Assembly (NCBI GenBank): GCA_964057225.1
Contig: OZ059896.1
Coordinates: 8,060,001 to 8,124,000, forward strand
Length of the DNA stretch: 64,000 nucleotides
Origin: Auanema rhodensis
Taxonomy: Eukaryota > Nematoda > Chromadorea > Rhabditida > Rhabditidae
Direction of reading: 5' to 3'
The position numbers and the translations under genes are program-made. The notes below the pieces were generated by a model. It was not told the origin of the DNA and made no database searches. It was given only the letters and a program-made list of their open reading frames with translations. Shown here piece after piece: positions 22,759 to 36,367 of this stretch. Positions within the stretch are counted from its first letter, which is position 1, and each line of letters starts with the position of its first letter.

Positions 22759-24725
22759 TGAATCTGAAAAGCTCTACTAATTATATTAGTGAAAATATAA
22801 ATAGAACAGTGACTTGCAACATTTTTTTCAATCGAAAGAGATAAGATTAAATTTCGAAATTCAAGATAAAATAAATTCATGAATTTTATTAGATAATAAA
22901 GAGCAAGTATAGAGTTTTTTAACATCGAAAAAGAAATCTTGTACATTTTAGTTATTATATAAAACGGAATGTAAGATTTGATTGGAATTGAACTAATAAT
23001 ATATATTTATAATTGAATAGTAAGAGCAGTAATGAAAATAAGACGAACTGACGTTATTCGGTGTTCGCATAAGCATTTAGATATCCTCATTGTGATATAT
23101 ACTTCTACTTACCCTCTTTCTCTCCCACTCTCTCTCATTTCATTAGTTATAGACAACTCACTGCACCAATCGGCCTACCCCCAAATCAATAATGGCCAAT
23201 AGCCGCTGAGAGACCTAGAGAAGAGGAGTGTGTAAAGGACGCAAAGAGAAAGAGAGATGGAGTGCCATACATACATTATGTATTTCATGAAAGTCTTTTG
23301 CTCTATATAGTTAACCCGAAAAATATAATTTTATCGAAAGTTCTTCATGCACAAATTTCATTGTAAATCTCTAAAAATCATCACTTCAACAAATACCAAG
23401 TTAGTTAAAGTTGCAGAATTGTCAAACGAAGAAGCATGATGCCTGAACCCTCTCAACTTTCTATACTATTCGTCTCCAACGTCCGTAGAAGAGGCTGGCC
23501 TAGCTACCTCAGGGTACGTCCGCCTCTTCTGAATCATGTTGCTCAAAGAAAAGAATATTTCTTTCCATTGTAGACATGCTATGACAATAAAATTCAAGTT
23601 GCATTTCTCTTACACCTACACAAATTGTTCTTCTCATTTTTTCAAGATCAATCAGTGTCTTCTCTGCTAGTGCACTGCTTTCTAATGTTTCTGTTGAATT
23701 GTTTCTTCATTTTGAAACTCGCACTTCATATCTTGCCGCGCTTTCTTTTTATTAAAATTTTCTCAACAAACTAACGTTCTTAATCCTTGTCGCTTCCCAT
23801 AAAATAATTTACTTTTTTACTTCTTAATCATTTTGTGATAGGTATCTGGAAGACTGATATGAACATAAGTTAAAAACCTGAACGAAAGTTGCACTCGTGA
23901 CCTATATTGATATGATTACAAAGCTAAAGAGAATGTTTGCTTTCTTTAAGATGTGTCATGACAAATTTTTCGAAAATTAAAAGGAAGAACAAGCTTCTTA
24001 GCCTGTTTTATTTTCTACAATTTTTCATAATTCTAGCTGGTTCTTCTTAATGTCTCATCATTCGAAAGTTCTCTCTCTGTTCACCGCAGCAGATGACAAC
24101 TATCGACTGCCAAAATGTTATGGTGGGTACGCGAATTTACGTGAACTTCCAGTGCATTGCATTGCCTTTTTCACCTGCAAGCTGCAATTCTTTTCCCGTC
24201 CAAGTTTTTAAGTCTTTTATATTATGTTTTCTTTTTGTTCATTCTTGCTTACATATATTTCTTAATGGAGCCAAGTGAACGATTGTCACTTTTGGCTAAT
24301 GCTTTTCGTTTTATCCAATTTGCAAAACTTGATTGGGCTCGTTGAGCGCAGAATATCTTTGCATTTCTGTGAACTTCTAGTTTTTACTGCCAGCTTTTCA
24401 TGATGGCAAGCTGTCTGCGTTTGCCACATCGATGAGTATGCTTGATTAGTATCATTATTAATTCTTATGTACCTTATAAAATTTTCTACACTAACCTCAC
24501 CAACATTGATGTATATATACGAAAAATGTTAAGGTTCTTGATTAACATTAAGCAAAATCTCAGCTTCTAAATCCTTTTTCACTCATTTTCCGGGCATCAT
24601 AGTTTAATTGGCAAATGATTTTCAGTCATATATTGCATCTCATTGAAAATGGCTTCCGCAGCCTCTCTTTCATTTATTTTCCTTTTGCCTTTACAATTGA
24701 TCTATGCCTTTATTCTATTTTAGCT
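22759..24725. promoter_or_regulatory. Divergent promoter region, RIC-3 / CDS1
   Basis: About 2 kb between divergent genes. A distinctive block at about 23105-23260 has a pyrimidine tract (CTCTCTCTC-type), then CCAAT-containing ACCAATCGG and GGCCAATAGCC, then a GA-rich tract. The GA and CT tracts flank the CCAAT motifs and could form the core of a shared promoter. Small frames at 24093-24345 show no family. The CDS1 ATG follows ATTTTAG by 2 nt, so its 5' end may be trans-spliced or have a 5' UTR intron here. Confidence 0.5.
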
Positions 24726-26746
24726 ATGGGGGAAGAGGATTCAACTGAAGTCCGACAACGTCATGTTGAAAAAGAAAGAAAACCAATGACCGATGACAGT
24801 GATTTGGATGCCATATTACAAGATGAAGATAGGTACGAGATCACTATATGTTCTAATATTGTATTAATCAGAATCAGTTATTTATTTAATATATGTTTAA
24901 CCTGTTTCTTTAGTGATTCTCAAAGAACCGAAACTCTTAAAGAGAATACGTAAGTTAAATGTTGTGTAGCGAGTGTTGTGAAATATAAAAATAATACGTA
25001 TGATGAGAAAAATTGTAATTAGTTGATCTCATTCATTTTCAGGCTCGAGAAATTAACTAAAGTAATACCTCAAGATTCTGGTAGTTTGGGAGCTACACTT
25101 GATACTCTTTTGTCAACTTTGCCTCCAAGGTAAACTATAAATATTTCTTTTGCTAGTTAACATGTTTAGATGGAGAAACTGGGTTGTTCGAGGAGTGTTC
25201 ACAGTTATAATGGTATCTACCTTTATGTTCATTGTAAATCGTGGTTTGCCTTGGCTTATGGGCTTGGTTAGTTAATTTCTTTAATTTTACTAAATTTATT
25301 CATCAACATAATTCTATAATTATTCAACATTATACAACTAATTATTTTTTATACTTTGTTTAGGTATTCATCATTCAAGTGAAATGTTTCCAAGAAATTA
25401 TTAGTATCGGTCTAGCTGTTTATCGGTTGTATGATTTTCCGTGGTTCCGAGCACTTTCCTGGTAAGTTAACTGCTATATTCTCATTTAATTTCTGCTTCA
25501 AAGGTACTTCCTGCTTACTAGTAATTATTTCTTCTTTGGAGAAAGTTTGATTGATTATTGGGCTATTCTTCTTCGGAAAGATGTAAGTGTTTATCTTATA
25601 AATTATTATTTTATTTTATTTTTTTAAGAATTTTCTTCAATTTCTTGTTTCTTACCATAGACTAATCAGCTTTGGTCTCTATTGTGTCGGCTTTGTATCG
25701 TTTGTTTTATCCCTTCGCAAAGGTTATTACATGCGACAATTTTCGTTGGTCAGTCCGTGTTATTTGTATGGTTTTGACGCTTTTATTTAGTTTGCTTGGA
25801 CTCATATTAGTTTACTTATCATTGTGAGCCAATCATTTTTAATCATTAAAAACATCTTCCAAGGCCTTATTTGGTATTCCTTTTTTTCCAGTATTTATAG
25901 TAGTATTATTTATATCAGGTTTTTGGCTCCTGTAGCAATGATCATTTGCTGTGATGTAATGTCTTACATGTTTGGCTTTTTCTGGGGTAAAACTCCTTTG
26001 ATCAAGCTCTCACCTAAAAAGACTTGGGAAGGATTCATCGGAGGAGCATTCAGCACAGTCATTTTTGGAATTTTGGTGATTTTGTTTATATCTGAAATTT
26101 CACATAAATAACGTTAACATTCAGTTATCCTATGCTCTCTGCTCTCGTCCTTTCTTCGTGTGTCCTGTGGAAGATTACTTCATTGATAATACCAATTGTT
26201 CTATTCCTTCATCGTTCCAAGTACAGGTGTTCGATCTACCACGTCCCCTTTCATGGATTTTCAAAGTTCTAAGGTATTGCTGATTTTTAAATACATATAT
26301 CTAAGACATTATATTAGGATGAGCTCACAAGTATCGTTCACTCCATTTGTGATTCATTCGATTGTTATGGCTTTATTCGCTAGTTTGTTGGGACCGTTTG
26401 GAGGATTTTTCGCCAGTGGATTCAAGAGAGCATTCAAAATAAAGGTATTTTTTCATGATAATGATATGTAGGAATATACTTTGCCAGGATTTCGGAGATG
26501 TTATTCCCGGACATGGAGGCTTAATGGATCGTTTCGATTGTCAACTTTTAATGGGAACATTTGTTAATGTATACATTCATTCATTTATAAGGTTACAATC
26601 AATTTTTATTTTATTTTCTTATTTGAATATTTAGAAATCCTGTCCCTGCTAGGCTAGTGAGCCAAATTCTAATGTTGCGCCCGGATGACCAACTGAGCGT
26701 TTACTATACATTAGAAAGTGAGCTTTCTAAAGCTGGATTAATTTAA
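24726..26746 (+). CDS. CDS1: Phosphatidate cytidylyltransferase (CDP-diacylglycerol synthase)
   Basis: ER membrane enzyme making CDP-diacylglycerol from CTP and phosphatidic acid for phosphatidylinositol synthesis. A hydrophilic acidic N-terminus ([11 protein letters not shown]) leads to [18 protein letters not shown] and several membrane helices. Family blocks: [80 protein letters not shown] as [20 protein letters not shown]. The signature continues [18 protein letters not shown] with the two Asp residues of the DRFD motif. About 430 residues, close to human CDS1/2. Introns are 40-110 nt. All expected catalytic motifs are intact. ZGPAT follows 411 nt later on the same strand. Confidence 0.94.
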
Positions 26747-27157
26747 AAGATCACAGTTTATGTTTTAACATGTTCTCGCATCAATGTACCCAGATCATCA
26801 TTTATAATAATGGTAGCACGCTTAGTTTTACATATGGGGGCTTTAATATGTAGAAAACGAAGAAAGTAACCTTAAGAAACCTTGGCTAAAGTTCCTACTT
26901 GTAGATAAAATCTATTATTTTTCTAATAAGGATGTCCTTCCCCGACGTTTCATGCTTAAAATTTTGTTGAGTTTTTTCCTTTAAATGATTCCACATTATA
27001 ATTTCCGAGTTGTGACAAAACCAGAAGTTGTACATAGATTGTCCTCTTTGCTACATAAAGATTTTAATAAGTTGCCCATAGTGATCATCATGTTTTTGTT
27101 ACATTTTTATTTGATCTAAAATGAGTTTTATAATTTGTCTCATTGCTTTAGATATTA
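26747..27157. other. Spacer, CDS1 to ZGPAT
   Basis: About 410 AT-rich bases, the CDS1 3' UTR and the upstream region of the next gene. A CTTTAG acceptor lies 6 nt before the ZGPAT ATG. No other feature. Confidence 0.45.
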
Positions 27158-28948
27158 ATGAGTTCTGATGATGAACTTCAAATGTATCAGGCGCAGGTTA
27201 ACTCGTGTGTTGAATAAATAACTTAGAAGGGTTGCTTTAGATATCTGCGATAGATGAACAGTTAAAAACTTGCAACCCTGGTAGCCAGAAAGATGAACTA
27301 GAAGAAACCAAGCGGGACCTTTTAGAACTCGTTTCTTTATTACAAGAAGAGTCTGTAGAGCAAATAGGCGAGGGGACGTCTGCTGAGAGCTCATCTACGA
27401 ATGATGATTCGGATATTGACTACGGTATAACTACTGATTTGGTATACTAAGCTGATGAAAACTTGGGGTTTAGATGAATACATCGGTCTTAGAGTTTCGG
27501 CAGCCCCTCATCGATTTCGTTTACCAATATCGCATCATTCAGCAATTGTTCTTGAAGTTTTACCAGCTACTAATATTGATGGATTAATGGTTTTACTGCT
27601 GCAGCATTAACATCTAATCAGGCATATTCAGGCGAAAGTATTATTCAGTGCTCCATTATTATCGGCCATGAAGCCATGTCCTCATTTTCTATCTGGAACC
27701 TGTAAATTTAATGAAAAATGCCGATTTAGCCACGGAGAAAAAGTTTATATGAAAGATTTTGAAGAATATAAAGAACCTGACTACAGGTATTGTAGTTATT
27801 TTCATTTCTTCATTTATAAAAAAATAAAAATTCTTAACAGCCACATATGTATAAAGAAGTAAAAATATTTTCTCTTAATAATCATTTTAGCCAACTGCAA
27901 GATGGTAGTTTAGTATTAGTATCAGTGGACAGTGGATTATGGGATGTTGGTCGCGTAAAGTGTCATGATCATAAGGAATATGCGATTAAACTATTAAAAT
28001 CTGGTAAAGAAATGGCTGCAACAATTGATAAAATTATTCCTTTGGACTCTGATGTAGAAGGTTACAATTTGTCGAGATTTTTTTGCAATCAACTATATTA
28101 GTGCAAGAAGACGAAGAAAAGATTGTAATTCCTAATGATTCGTGGTCAGAACTAAAAAAGGAGACATGTGGTACGGTTAAAGTTGGTGAATTAGGCAACT
28201 GGACAGGTGGTGGATTAGGACTAAAACTTATGCAAAAGATGGGTTATAAACTCGGGGAGGTACATTTTTCAATTCTCTTTATACATTATGTCTTCTCTCA
28301 GGGCTTAGGAAAAAATAGCGATGGCATTGTTCATGCTGTTCAAGCAGTTGTTTATAAAAAAAGTTCTTGTTCGCTTATTAAAATAACCTTAGTGCTATTA
28401 TTTTCAGATAAAGGTCTAGATTCAAAAGATGAATTAGCTAATGTCGAAAGTACTAAAAAACCCAAAAAACGGTTAGCGAGAGCTATGGAACAGAAAAATA
28501 TAGGCTTTGATTGTGATATCTTCCACTTCTTAAATAGAAAATTGGAAACTCGGCAACCAGAAGATGCTGCTCAAATATTAAAACGCGAGAAAAAAGACAT
28601 GGATAAGTGTTCAGAGAGGTGTGAATGATTAAAAACTTCTTTTTTTTTTGTGAACATTTTCATTTTGAAGAGATCTAGGAATTCGTGGTCTTGACTTAGA
28701 GTCAGAGATAAAAGAATTAAGAACGAAGGAAAAAAAACTACGAGAAGTAAGCTAGTCAAACACTATTTTTTTCAATTTATTACCAATATCAGGGTATACG
28801 TCGCAATCAAAATGATAATCGAACAGTTTCCAAGTTGGAATCTAATATCCAACTTGTCCAGAAACAAATATCTGCATTGCAAGGCCGACATTCACGTCTT
28901 CACAGAGAACTCAAAGATAGAAAAGAACGTAAACGAGATATTTTTTAG
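27158..28948 (+). CDS. ZGPAT: ZGPAT-like CCCH zinc-finger, Tudor and G-patch protein
   Basis: Nuclear protein; human ZGPAT (ZIP) represses transcription via NuRD, and related G-patch proteins act in splicing. An acidic Gln/Glu-rich N-terminus (MSSDDELQMYQ) precedes a CCCH finger, KPCPHFLSGTCKFNEKCRFS then HG. A Tudor-like segment, DGSLVLVSVDSGLWDVGRVK, is followed by the G-patch GGLGLKLMQKMGYKLGEGLG then KNSDGIVHAVQ. The C-terminus is a charged coiled coil ending near RKRDIF. This order (zinc finger, Tudor, G-patch, coiled coil) is the ZGPAT order. One exon join near 28065-28100 needs a 40-nt intron that removes a short dead-end frame. About 450 residues. Confidence 0.87.
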
Positions 28949-29320
28949 GCATAGAACTGTAACACAGCACTTCACGTATTTTATTAATTTGCAAATATTA
29001 TTTATTTAATTGTGATTTTATAAATAAAAAATTTCCTTAATTCATTGAACTACTTGTTTCAATTATTAAAATACTTTGCTTTTGCTGGAGTGAGCAGTAT
29101 AGCGTAGTCTGACGCTTATCAAATCTGGGACCGCCAGGAAAGTGCAAAGTACACAGGCCGTTTGGACCGATGGAACTTTAATTTGTGCTGTGTTCTTTTC
29201 TACATAAACTTCTTGTTGATTACCAATTTGTTATATTAGTCGTATTTTGTATTAATTATTTTCATTAAATCGACTTTTATTTTCTTTCAGTTTTTTTATG
29301 CTTAAGATTTTTTCAGCATT
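28949..29320. other. Spacer, ZGPAT to carnitine carrier
   Basis: About 370 bases. It contains AATAAAAAA near 29022, a likely polyadenylation signal, and a TTTTTTCAG acceptor 4 nt before the next ATG. No gene recognised. Confidence 0.5.
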
Positions 29321-30539
29321 ATGTCTGATGTATTTTTGAATTTTTTGGCTGGTGGGGTCGGAGGATCATGTACAGTTCTTGTTGGTCATCCTTTCGATAC
29401 TGTCAAGGTTTACCTTTAAGCAAAAGCTTAAGCTCTGAAATATAATATGTTAAACAGGTTCGCCTTCAAACAATGCCTCTGCCCAAACCTGGGGAAAAAC
29501 CTCTTTTTACGGGTGCCTTGGACTGTGCTAAGCAAACTATCGCTAAAGAAGGAGTTAGCGCTTTATACAAGGTTTTCTTTTCTATTTTCAGTCACAATTT
29601 TATATTTTTTCAGGGAATGGCAGCTCCACTTTTAGGTGTTGCACCTTTGTTTGCTGTTTTCTTTGGAGGTTGTGCTGTTGGCAAATGGTTGCAGCAGACT
29701 CATCCAGGTTAAATTTATACCATGGACTATTTTATTATTTTGATTTTTTCAGATCAGGAAATGACTTTCATCCAAAATGCTAGAAGTGGTGCTTTGGCTG
29801 GTGTGTTTACTACTGCCGTAATGGTACCTGGCGAGCGTGTAAAGTGTTTACTGCAGGTTCATAATGCTATCCCGGATTCGTAACACAACTTGTAAATAGG
29901 TTCAATCCGCTGGACATGCTCCCTCAGGAGTCCACTACGATGGTCCAATGGATGTTATTAAGAAATTATACAAGCAAGGTGGAATTGCTTCCATCTATCG
30001 TGGTACTGCAGCAACTTTGCTCAGAGGTAGCGTGAAAATGAAAACTATAGCTAATAATACACTCTTCAGATATTCCTGCTTCCGCAGCTTACTTATCCGT
30101 GTACGAATTCCTGAAAAAGAAATTCAGTGGAGAGGGAAAAGAACGTACTCTTTCGCCAGGAGCTACCTTACTAGCTGGTGGTTTAGCTGGTATCGCTAAC
30201 TGGTAACCCTCTCTTACTGTTCGCCTACTTTAATTGAAATTTAGGAGTGTTTGTATTCCAGCAGATGTATTAAAATCTCGTCTTCAAACTGCCCCTGAAG
30301 GAAAGTATCCAGATGGAATGAGAGGAGTTTTGCGAGAGGTGCTTCGTGAGGAAGGACCCAAAGCTCTGTTCAAGGTATTCTTTCGAGTCTTGTCGTTAAA
30401 ACAATGTTGTTTTCAGGGTTTTACCCCCGTAATGCTCAGAGCTTTCCCTGCTAATGCTGCTTGCTTCTTCGGATTAGAACTGACCTTATCACTTTTCCGT
30501 TTCTTAGGATTAGGCGGATCAACCAAGAAAAACGAATGA
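29321..30539 (+). CDS. SLC25A20: Mitochondrial carnitine/acylcarnitine carrier
   Basis: Inner-membrane exchanger that brings acylcarnitines into mitochondria for beta-oxidation. Three mitochondrial-carrier repeats carry PxD/ExxK-type signatures: [36 protein letters not shown]. Start [20 protein letters not shown], end GSTKKNE; about 300 residues, the family standard. Substrate-class features [11 protein letters not shown] and [19 protein letters not shown] match the carnitine carrier. Five or six short introns of 40-70 nt. The ATG at 29321 follows TTTTTTCAG by 4 nt. No odd residue seen. Confidence 0.94.
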
Positions 30540-30661
30540 AATTGTCATACATGTACTGTGATTTTATAAGATAATTTATTACATGAGATCTTAAATCTTA
30601 AGTGCTGACAGTTAATATTATTGAATATGCAACTCGTATATGAATGTGATTGGGCTATAAA

Positions 30662-33635
30662 TCATGGAAATTTCTCTTCTAGAGAACACTCTTCAATAAA
30701 TACTACTGTTGGACCATGGGGATTCCTTTTAGGTACTACACGTCCATAACCCGCTCTAATTTTATATCTGTGAGCGATGCTCTGAAAAAAGCAATTACTA
30801 ATTTGAACAAAAAAAAAACGAACTGAAGCTAAAAGAATCAGATCGGAAGCATATTGTTCATATTCTTCTTCGTTGTCAATATGGAAAGCATGAGTGACTT
30901 TATCAGTATCTAAGCATGGTGACTGTTCATACTTCATCTAAATCTGTGTTCAATATATCTTTAAAAAAAAGTAACATACTACTTGCTCTCTTGAGATTCC
31001 AACTAAAAAAGACGAATTAATAGGAAAAAGCATTCGAAGCCCAATGTGGAATCTTGTAGATTTTTTATTTTTTTCTAAATTTAAATTATTACCATAAAAA
31101 AACAATCAATTCTTACTAAGACAATTCGGACAGAAAGCATTTTGCCTTCTTTTCAGTCGTACTTCATTAAAGCACACATTGCAGTTGCCAGTGAATATCA
31201 CACAATTAGAAAGAAACATTCGATCCAGAAATAAAACCGAATTAACTTCCATAAAACTGAAAAAAAAAGAATACATATAAAAGAATAAGATTCTTACTTT
31301 TCCATCATGCAAGAGGAATCTCCCTCCAGGCCTTGAATAATTTGGATTTCTTCGTTCAAGGAAAAATGTGGAGGATTGATCCTTTCGGAAAAAACTTCTT
31401 TCATCATTTCTTTAACGTTTTTATAGAAACTATACACTTCACACTAAATATAAAAATGTGTAAAAATATTAACAGATTTAATTAGAACGATAAGAAAACA
31501 TAAACATACATACCGCTTCATAGAAAGTAGGTGTATATTTTTTTTTTAAAGAACCTGAAATGCAGTTAATTTTGAAAAATATATAAAATAAGGCAATTTT
31601 CCTACTCTCACTACTGCTATCAACTAAGGATATGTGATTTTGAGCGTCATTATTGAAAATGTCAGTATCCAAAGTTTGCGCATTAGGGCTTGTTGCATTG
31701 TGGCTATCCAAATTTTCTTCCCGATCCTGGCTAGAAGAAACTTCGTGAACCATTGTTCTTTCTATGCTTTTGATAGATCTTTTTTTCAATATGGAACATG
31801 GAGTAGTAGTCACATGCAGCCTTAATTCATCAGAGCTGGCCTCCGGCTGACTATTGTTTAAGCTAGTGAGATTTGGAAGTTCGTGATGATCAGAAGCATT
31901 CGATGTTGAGCATTCCGATGTTGTTTTCTTAGGTAACTGATGCATAGGTATAGGTGGAGCCTCATTTTCAATAGGTATCCGAAATTGGACCGATTTGCGT
32001 GGAGCAACAGATGGTGTACCAGACGATAAAATACGATTTTTTTTGTCATTGCTATCATCATGGTTTTTACCCTCATCGGCCTGAAAAAAAAAATATGACA
32101 AGTATCTAGAGTAAAAATTACTTTTCTTTTTCTGCATTCTGGGGTGAACGTTGTACGTAAAACTTGTGCATTATCAGACTGAATGAGTTTTTTTAAAAGC
32201 ACCTATGTTCAAAATATTATCTTACATTTTGAGTAGAAACTTCAGACGAATTACAGGTGTACTGAGTAGATTGACTTTGACTCATCGTGAACAACTCGTC
32301 TACGACGGAACGGCATCGGCTGGAACATAACTATAGTAGAGATTAAATAATTAAATTTAAAGTACTTGGTTAATGTAGTAACTAAAGAACATTCAACATT
32401 GACAGTAGCCACTGTTCGACGAAATATTTCGCCATCATGTAAACATATCATTTTATCACCATGTTGTTTCGCATAAACATGAGCATTGGTGAAAACGGCA
32501 AAATCTCCGAGCTTAATTAGTTTTTATGATAGCAATACTTTAAAAACTGTAGTACTGTCAATTCATTGGCCGATTTAGCATGCTCTCCATAGCAAGCAAC
32601 ATCAAGTAAATATTCATTAGTTCGTTCAGTCACTCCACCTGGCAAGCGTTTCACAGCAATGTGATCACCACCATGATACTTTAAAAGTTTAGAAGATACT
32701 CTGAAAAAAATGAAAAAATGAAAAAAAGAAGAATATAAACTTACGGTGAGATCGTACCATCAAAAACACGTACAAAAGTAGTTTGAGATGTACGATATAT
32801 TTCAGCGACCTAGTAAGCGTAATGTGAATTTTTAAAAATAGTACTAAATCATACAACTGCTATAAAGTTAAAATATTGTTTTCCTTGAAGGTAAGTTTCA
32901 TCTATATTTTCCAAGCAGGTAAGTGTTTTGGTTTGGTTAGCATTAACTGAGGCGAGTGCTTCCCTAATTTCCATCGAACAACTAAAAAGAAAATAAAGAC
33001 TAGGATTACAAAATAATACTTACTTTTCATCTAGTTCAAAAGGAATACAAGCAACTTGAGAAATAATTTTTCGAGTAATTGAAGTTTTTAAACAAGCTTG
33101 GAGCTCATCATTACTTTTAGGTTGACGAAACTTGATTTTTTTCAACTGTTCGACCTAAATATGATATGTACTAAACAGTAAAATGAAACATATGCCCTCA
33201 CCCGTCTCTTATCTTCATGGTTCAATGTGAAAGTCACACTGTCTTTATATTTCGGAACCTCCAAAGATTCGGAATTTGGATCCCATACAACAATCGAATT
33301 CCCAAACCTCCCTAGTGCGTATTCTAGATAATTTGTCGGTATCGCCTAGAGATAAATTTAAATTTTTGAATAAACTGTCAGAGTATACCTTAACTCTATG
33401 CAATCTGACTATGTCGCCGATCTTTAAGTCTTTAATTAGATTTTGAATACGTCCTATAAGAAGTGCTTCCCCGACCTCATCCTTAATATTGAATTCTTGA
33501 ACGTTTAATAATATTGATAAAAACCCTGATTTTCACTCTATCATTCGTTGGATCAATATCTACAGCAATTCCATAAGCATTAACTGTTCCTTGGTATGGA
33601 ATCTGATCTAACTGTACGTACTGGTACCCTGCCAT
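30662..33635 (-). CDS. POT1: POT1-like single-stranded telomere-binding protein
   Basis: Telomere end-protection protein that binds single-stranded G-rich overhangs. The N-terminus YVQLDQIPYQGTVNAYGIAV then KIGDIVRLHRVKA resembles human POT1 OB1 (GGTIVNVYGVV, GDIVRFHRLKI). FTLNHEDKRRVEQLKK fits the OB1 end. A second OB-like region has ACYGEHAKSANELTVLKLGD then FAVFTNAHVYAKQ, like POT1 OB2. A long Ser-rich linker contains TTPCSILKKRS. The C-terminus has a CNVC...CPNC zinc motif (CxxC, 15 residues, CxxC) in a possible third OB fold. About 640 residues, close to human POT1. Many short introns. It starts 159 nt after MPPE1 on the same strand. The N-terminal match is good; the C-terminal assignment is inference. 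Confidence 0.72.
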
Positions 33636-33794
33636 AAAGCACTAGAAATGATATAATCTAAAAAAAATTCAAACTAAAGTAAATAATACAAAAAGTAAAT
33701 GCTGTGAAACAAAATCAATATATTAAGTAAACAATATGATAGTGATATGCCAAATAATTTATGAAATGAATGAGCTAAAAATAATAAATTTGAG
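33636..33794 (-). promoter_or_regulatory. 159-nt intercistronic spacer, MPPE1 to POT1
   Basis: The MPPE1-like stop and the POT1-like ATG on the minus strand are separated by 159 nt. The strand reads T-rich and ends in a TTTCTAG acceptor 6 nt before the POT1 ATG. This resembles a nematode operon junction; inference only. Confidence 0.4.
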
Positions 33795-35143
33795 CTATGT
33801 TGTGTAAAATTCTCGAAATAATTTTCTGCGTAATCTACAATAGCGCCGATGGAAAACAGAGAGAATACTTGTAAGAACAATACTTACAACATAGAGAGCC
33901 AAATGATAAAATCGACAAGGTAACCAAAAAACATCAAAATATAGCTCGATAGACCCATTTATGCTCTTACGAAGTTCGATATGTGAAACTCCCGTTTCAA
34001 AAGTACCCATTCTACAAATCACCATATTATTCAAAGCAAAAAAACCATTCTAATATATACCTGTATGAACAGGTTGGAACCTGAATTTCCAACATTCCTG
34101 TATGATTAAGTAGTTTAGTGTAATAGAAACTTTGTAGATAATTTAATCGGGTACTAATTACTCCAGTAGAAGTCAAATTATGCACAATAGCCTACATTAC
34201 TAATATTAAAAAATTTCTATTTTTCAAAACTAACTGAATGATCATGAGCGCTAAGAATAATAGAAGGGTTCATCGCTCTTACCTAAAAATAAGTTTTTTA
34301 CTTTATACAATATTTAAAATTGTTACTTACATTTGGATGGTTATAGAACTGAATAATTGGCACATGGGACAGTAGAATATGAATCGTACAATTATTTTTA
34401 TTTAAGAAATGAGCTGAGTGATCAAAATCGAACATATTAATCTGAAAGAAGACATTGAAAAACAATTTAATGGGGAGAAAATAACTTCACTGAAGCAATA
34501 TCCTAATGAGAAATTTGTGAACTTATTCATAAAAGTTCTACTAAACCTATTTTTGAGATGTGGCAAAACTGGTTCACCTTCTCCTCCTATATCATTATCG
34601 CCAGGAATATATATAACCTTGAAAGAAGTGCATATTGCAGCTCGAAGATATTAAACTAACCGTTTTCTCTTTTAGAGATTGTTCTGTGAAAATATTATAA
34701 AACCTATATAATGTTTTGTCATACTCGTCTTCCGTGGATGAAACCCCTTCGTCAAACAGATCACCAAGGAATATCACATGGTTAGGACTAGCATGGTTTG
34801 AAGCCCATTCAAATCCCTTTGAAACAAACCTAGAAAGCAAAAAAAAACAATACTTAAAGCTATATATCATTATACCTATCTGAATCCCAAAGAGTGAATA
34901 AACCGACGCCAAAAGGTTCGTTTTGATAACCAAGAAGTTGCGGATCAGCAATCAGTAAAATCTTAGTACTGTCTTCATATCGCGGTTTTGGCCACCGCAA
35001 TGAATAATAAAAATATGAAAAAAATTCATTCCAAAGGAGAGCAAAACAGATTGGACCTTGAAAAAAATAGAAATCAGTATTAATATTTCATATCTTGAAG
35101 ACTTACTAATTATTAGCAAAAATTCAACAGAATAGGGTCGCAT
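33795..35143 (-). CDS. MPPE1: MPPE1/PGAP5-like metallophosphoesterase
   Basis: Membrane metallophosphoesterase; PGAP5 removes an ethanolamine-phosphate side chain from GPI anchors for ER exit. N-terminal membrane helix (residues 6-25), then metal-site blocks: KILLIADPQLLGY; HVIFLGDLFDEGVSSTED; a GDNDIGGEGEP block; ILLSHVPIIQFYNHP; SAHDHSA. A C-terminal membrane segment (YHLALYVVSIVLTSILSVFH) is followed by the basic HRRYCRLRRK. The GNHD motif of most metallophosphoesterases is GDND here, so the usual His is Asp; I recall the same in insect MPPE1-like proteins. About 370 residues, one ORF split by short introns. It is the upstream member of a possible operon with POT1. Ethanolamine-phosphate as substrate is by homology only. 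Confidence 0.82.
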
Positions 35144-36367
<1,224 letters not shown>

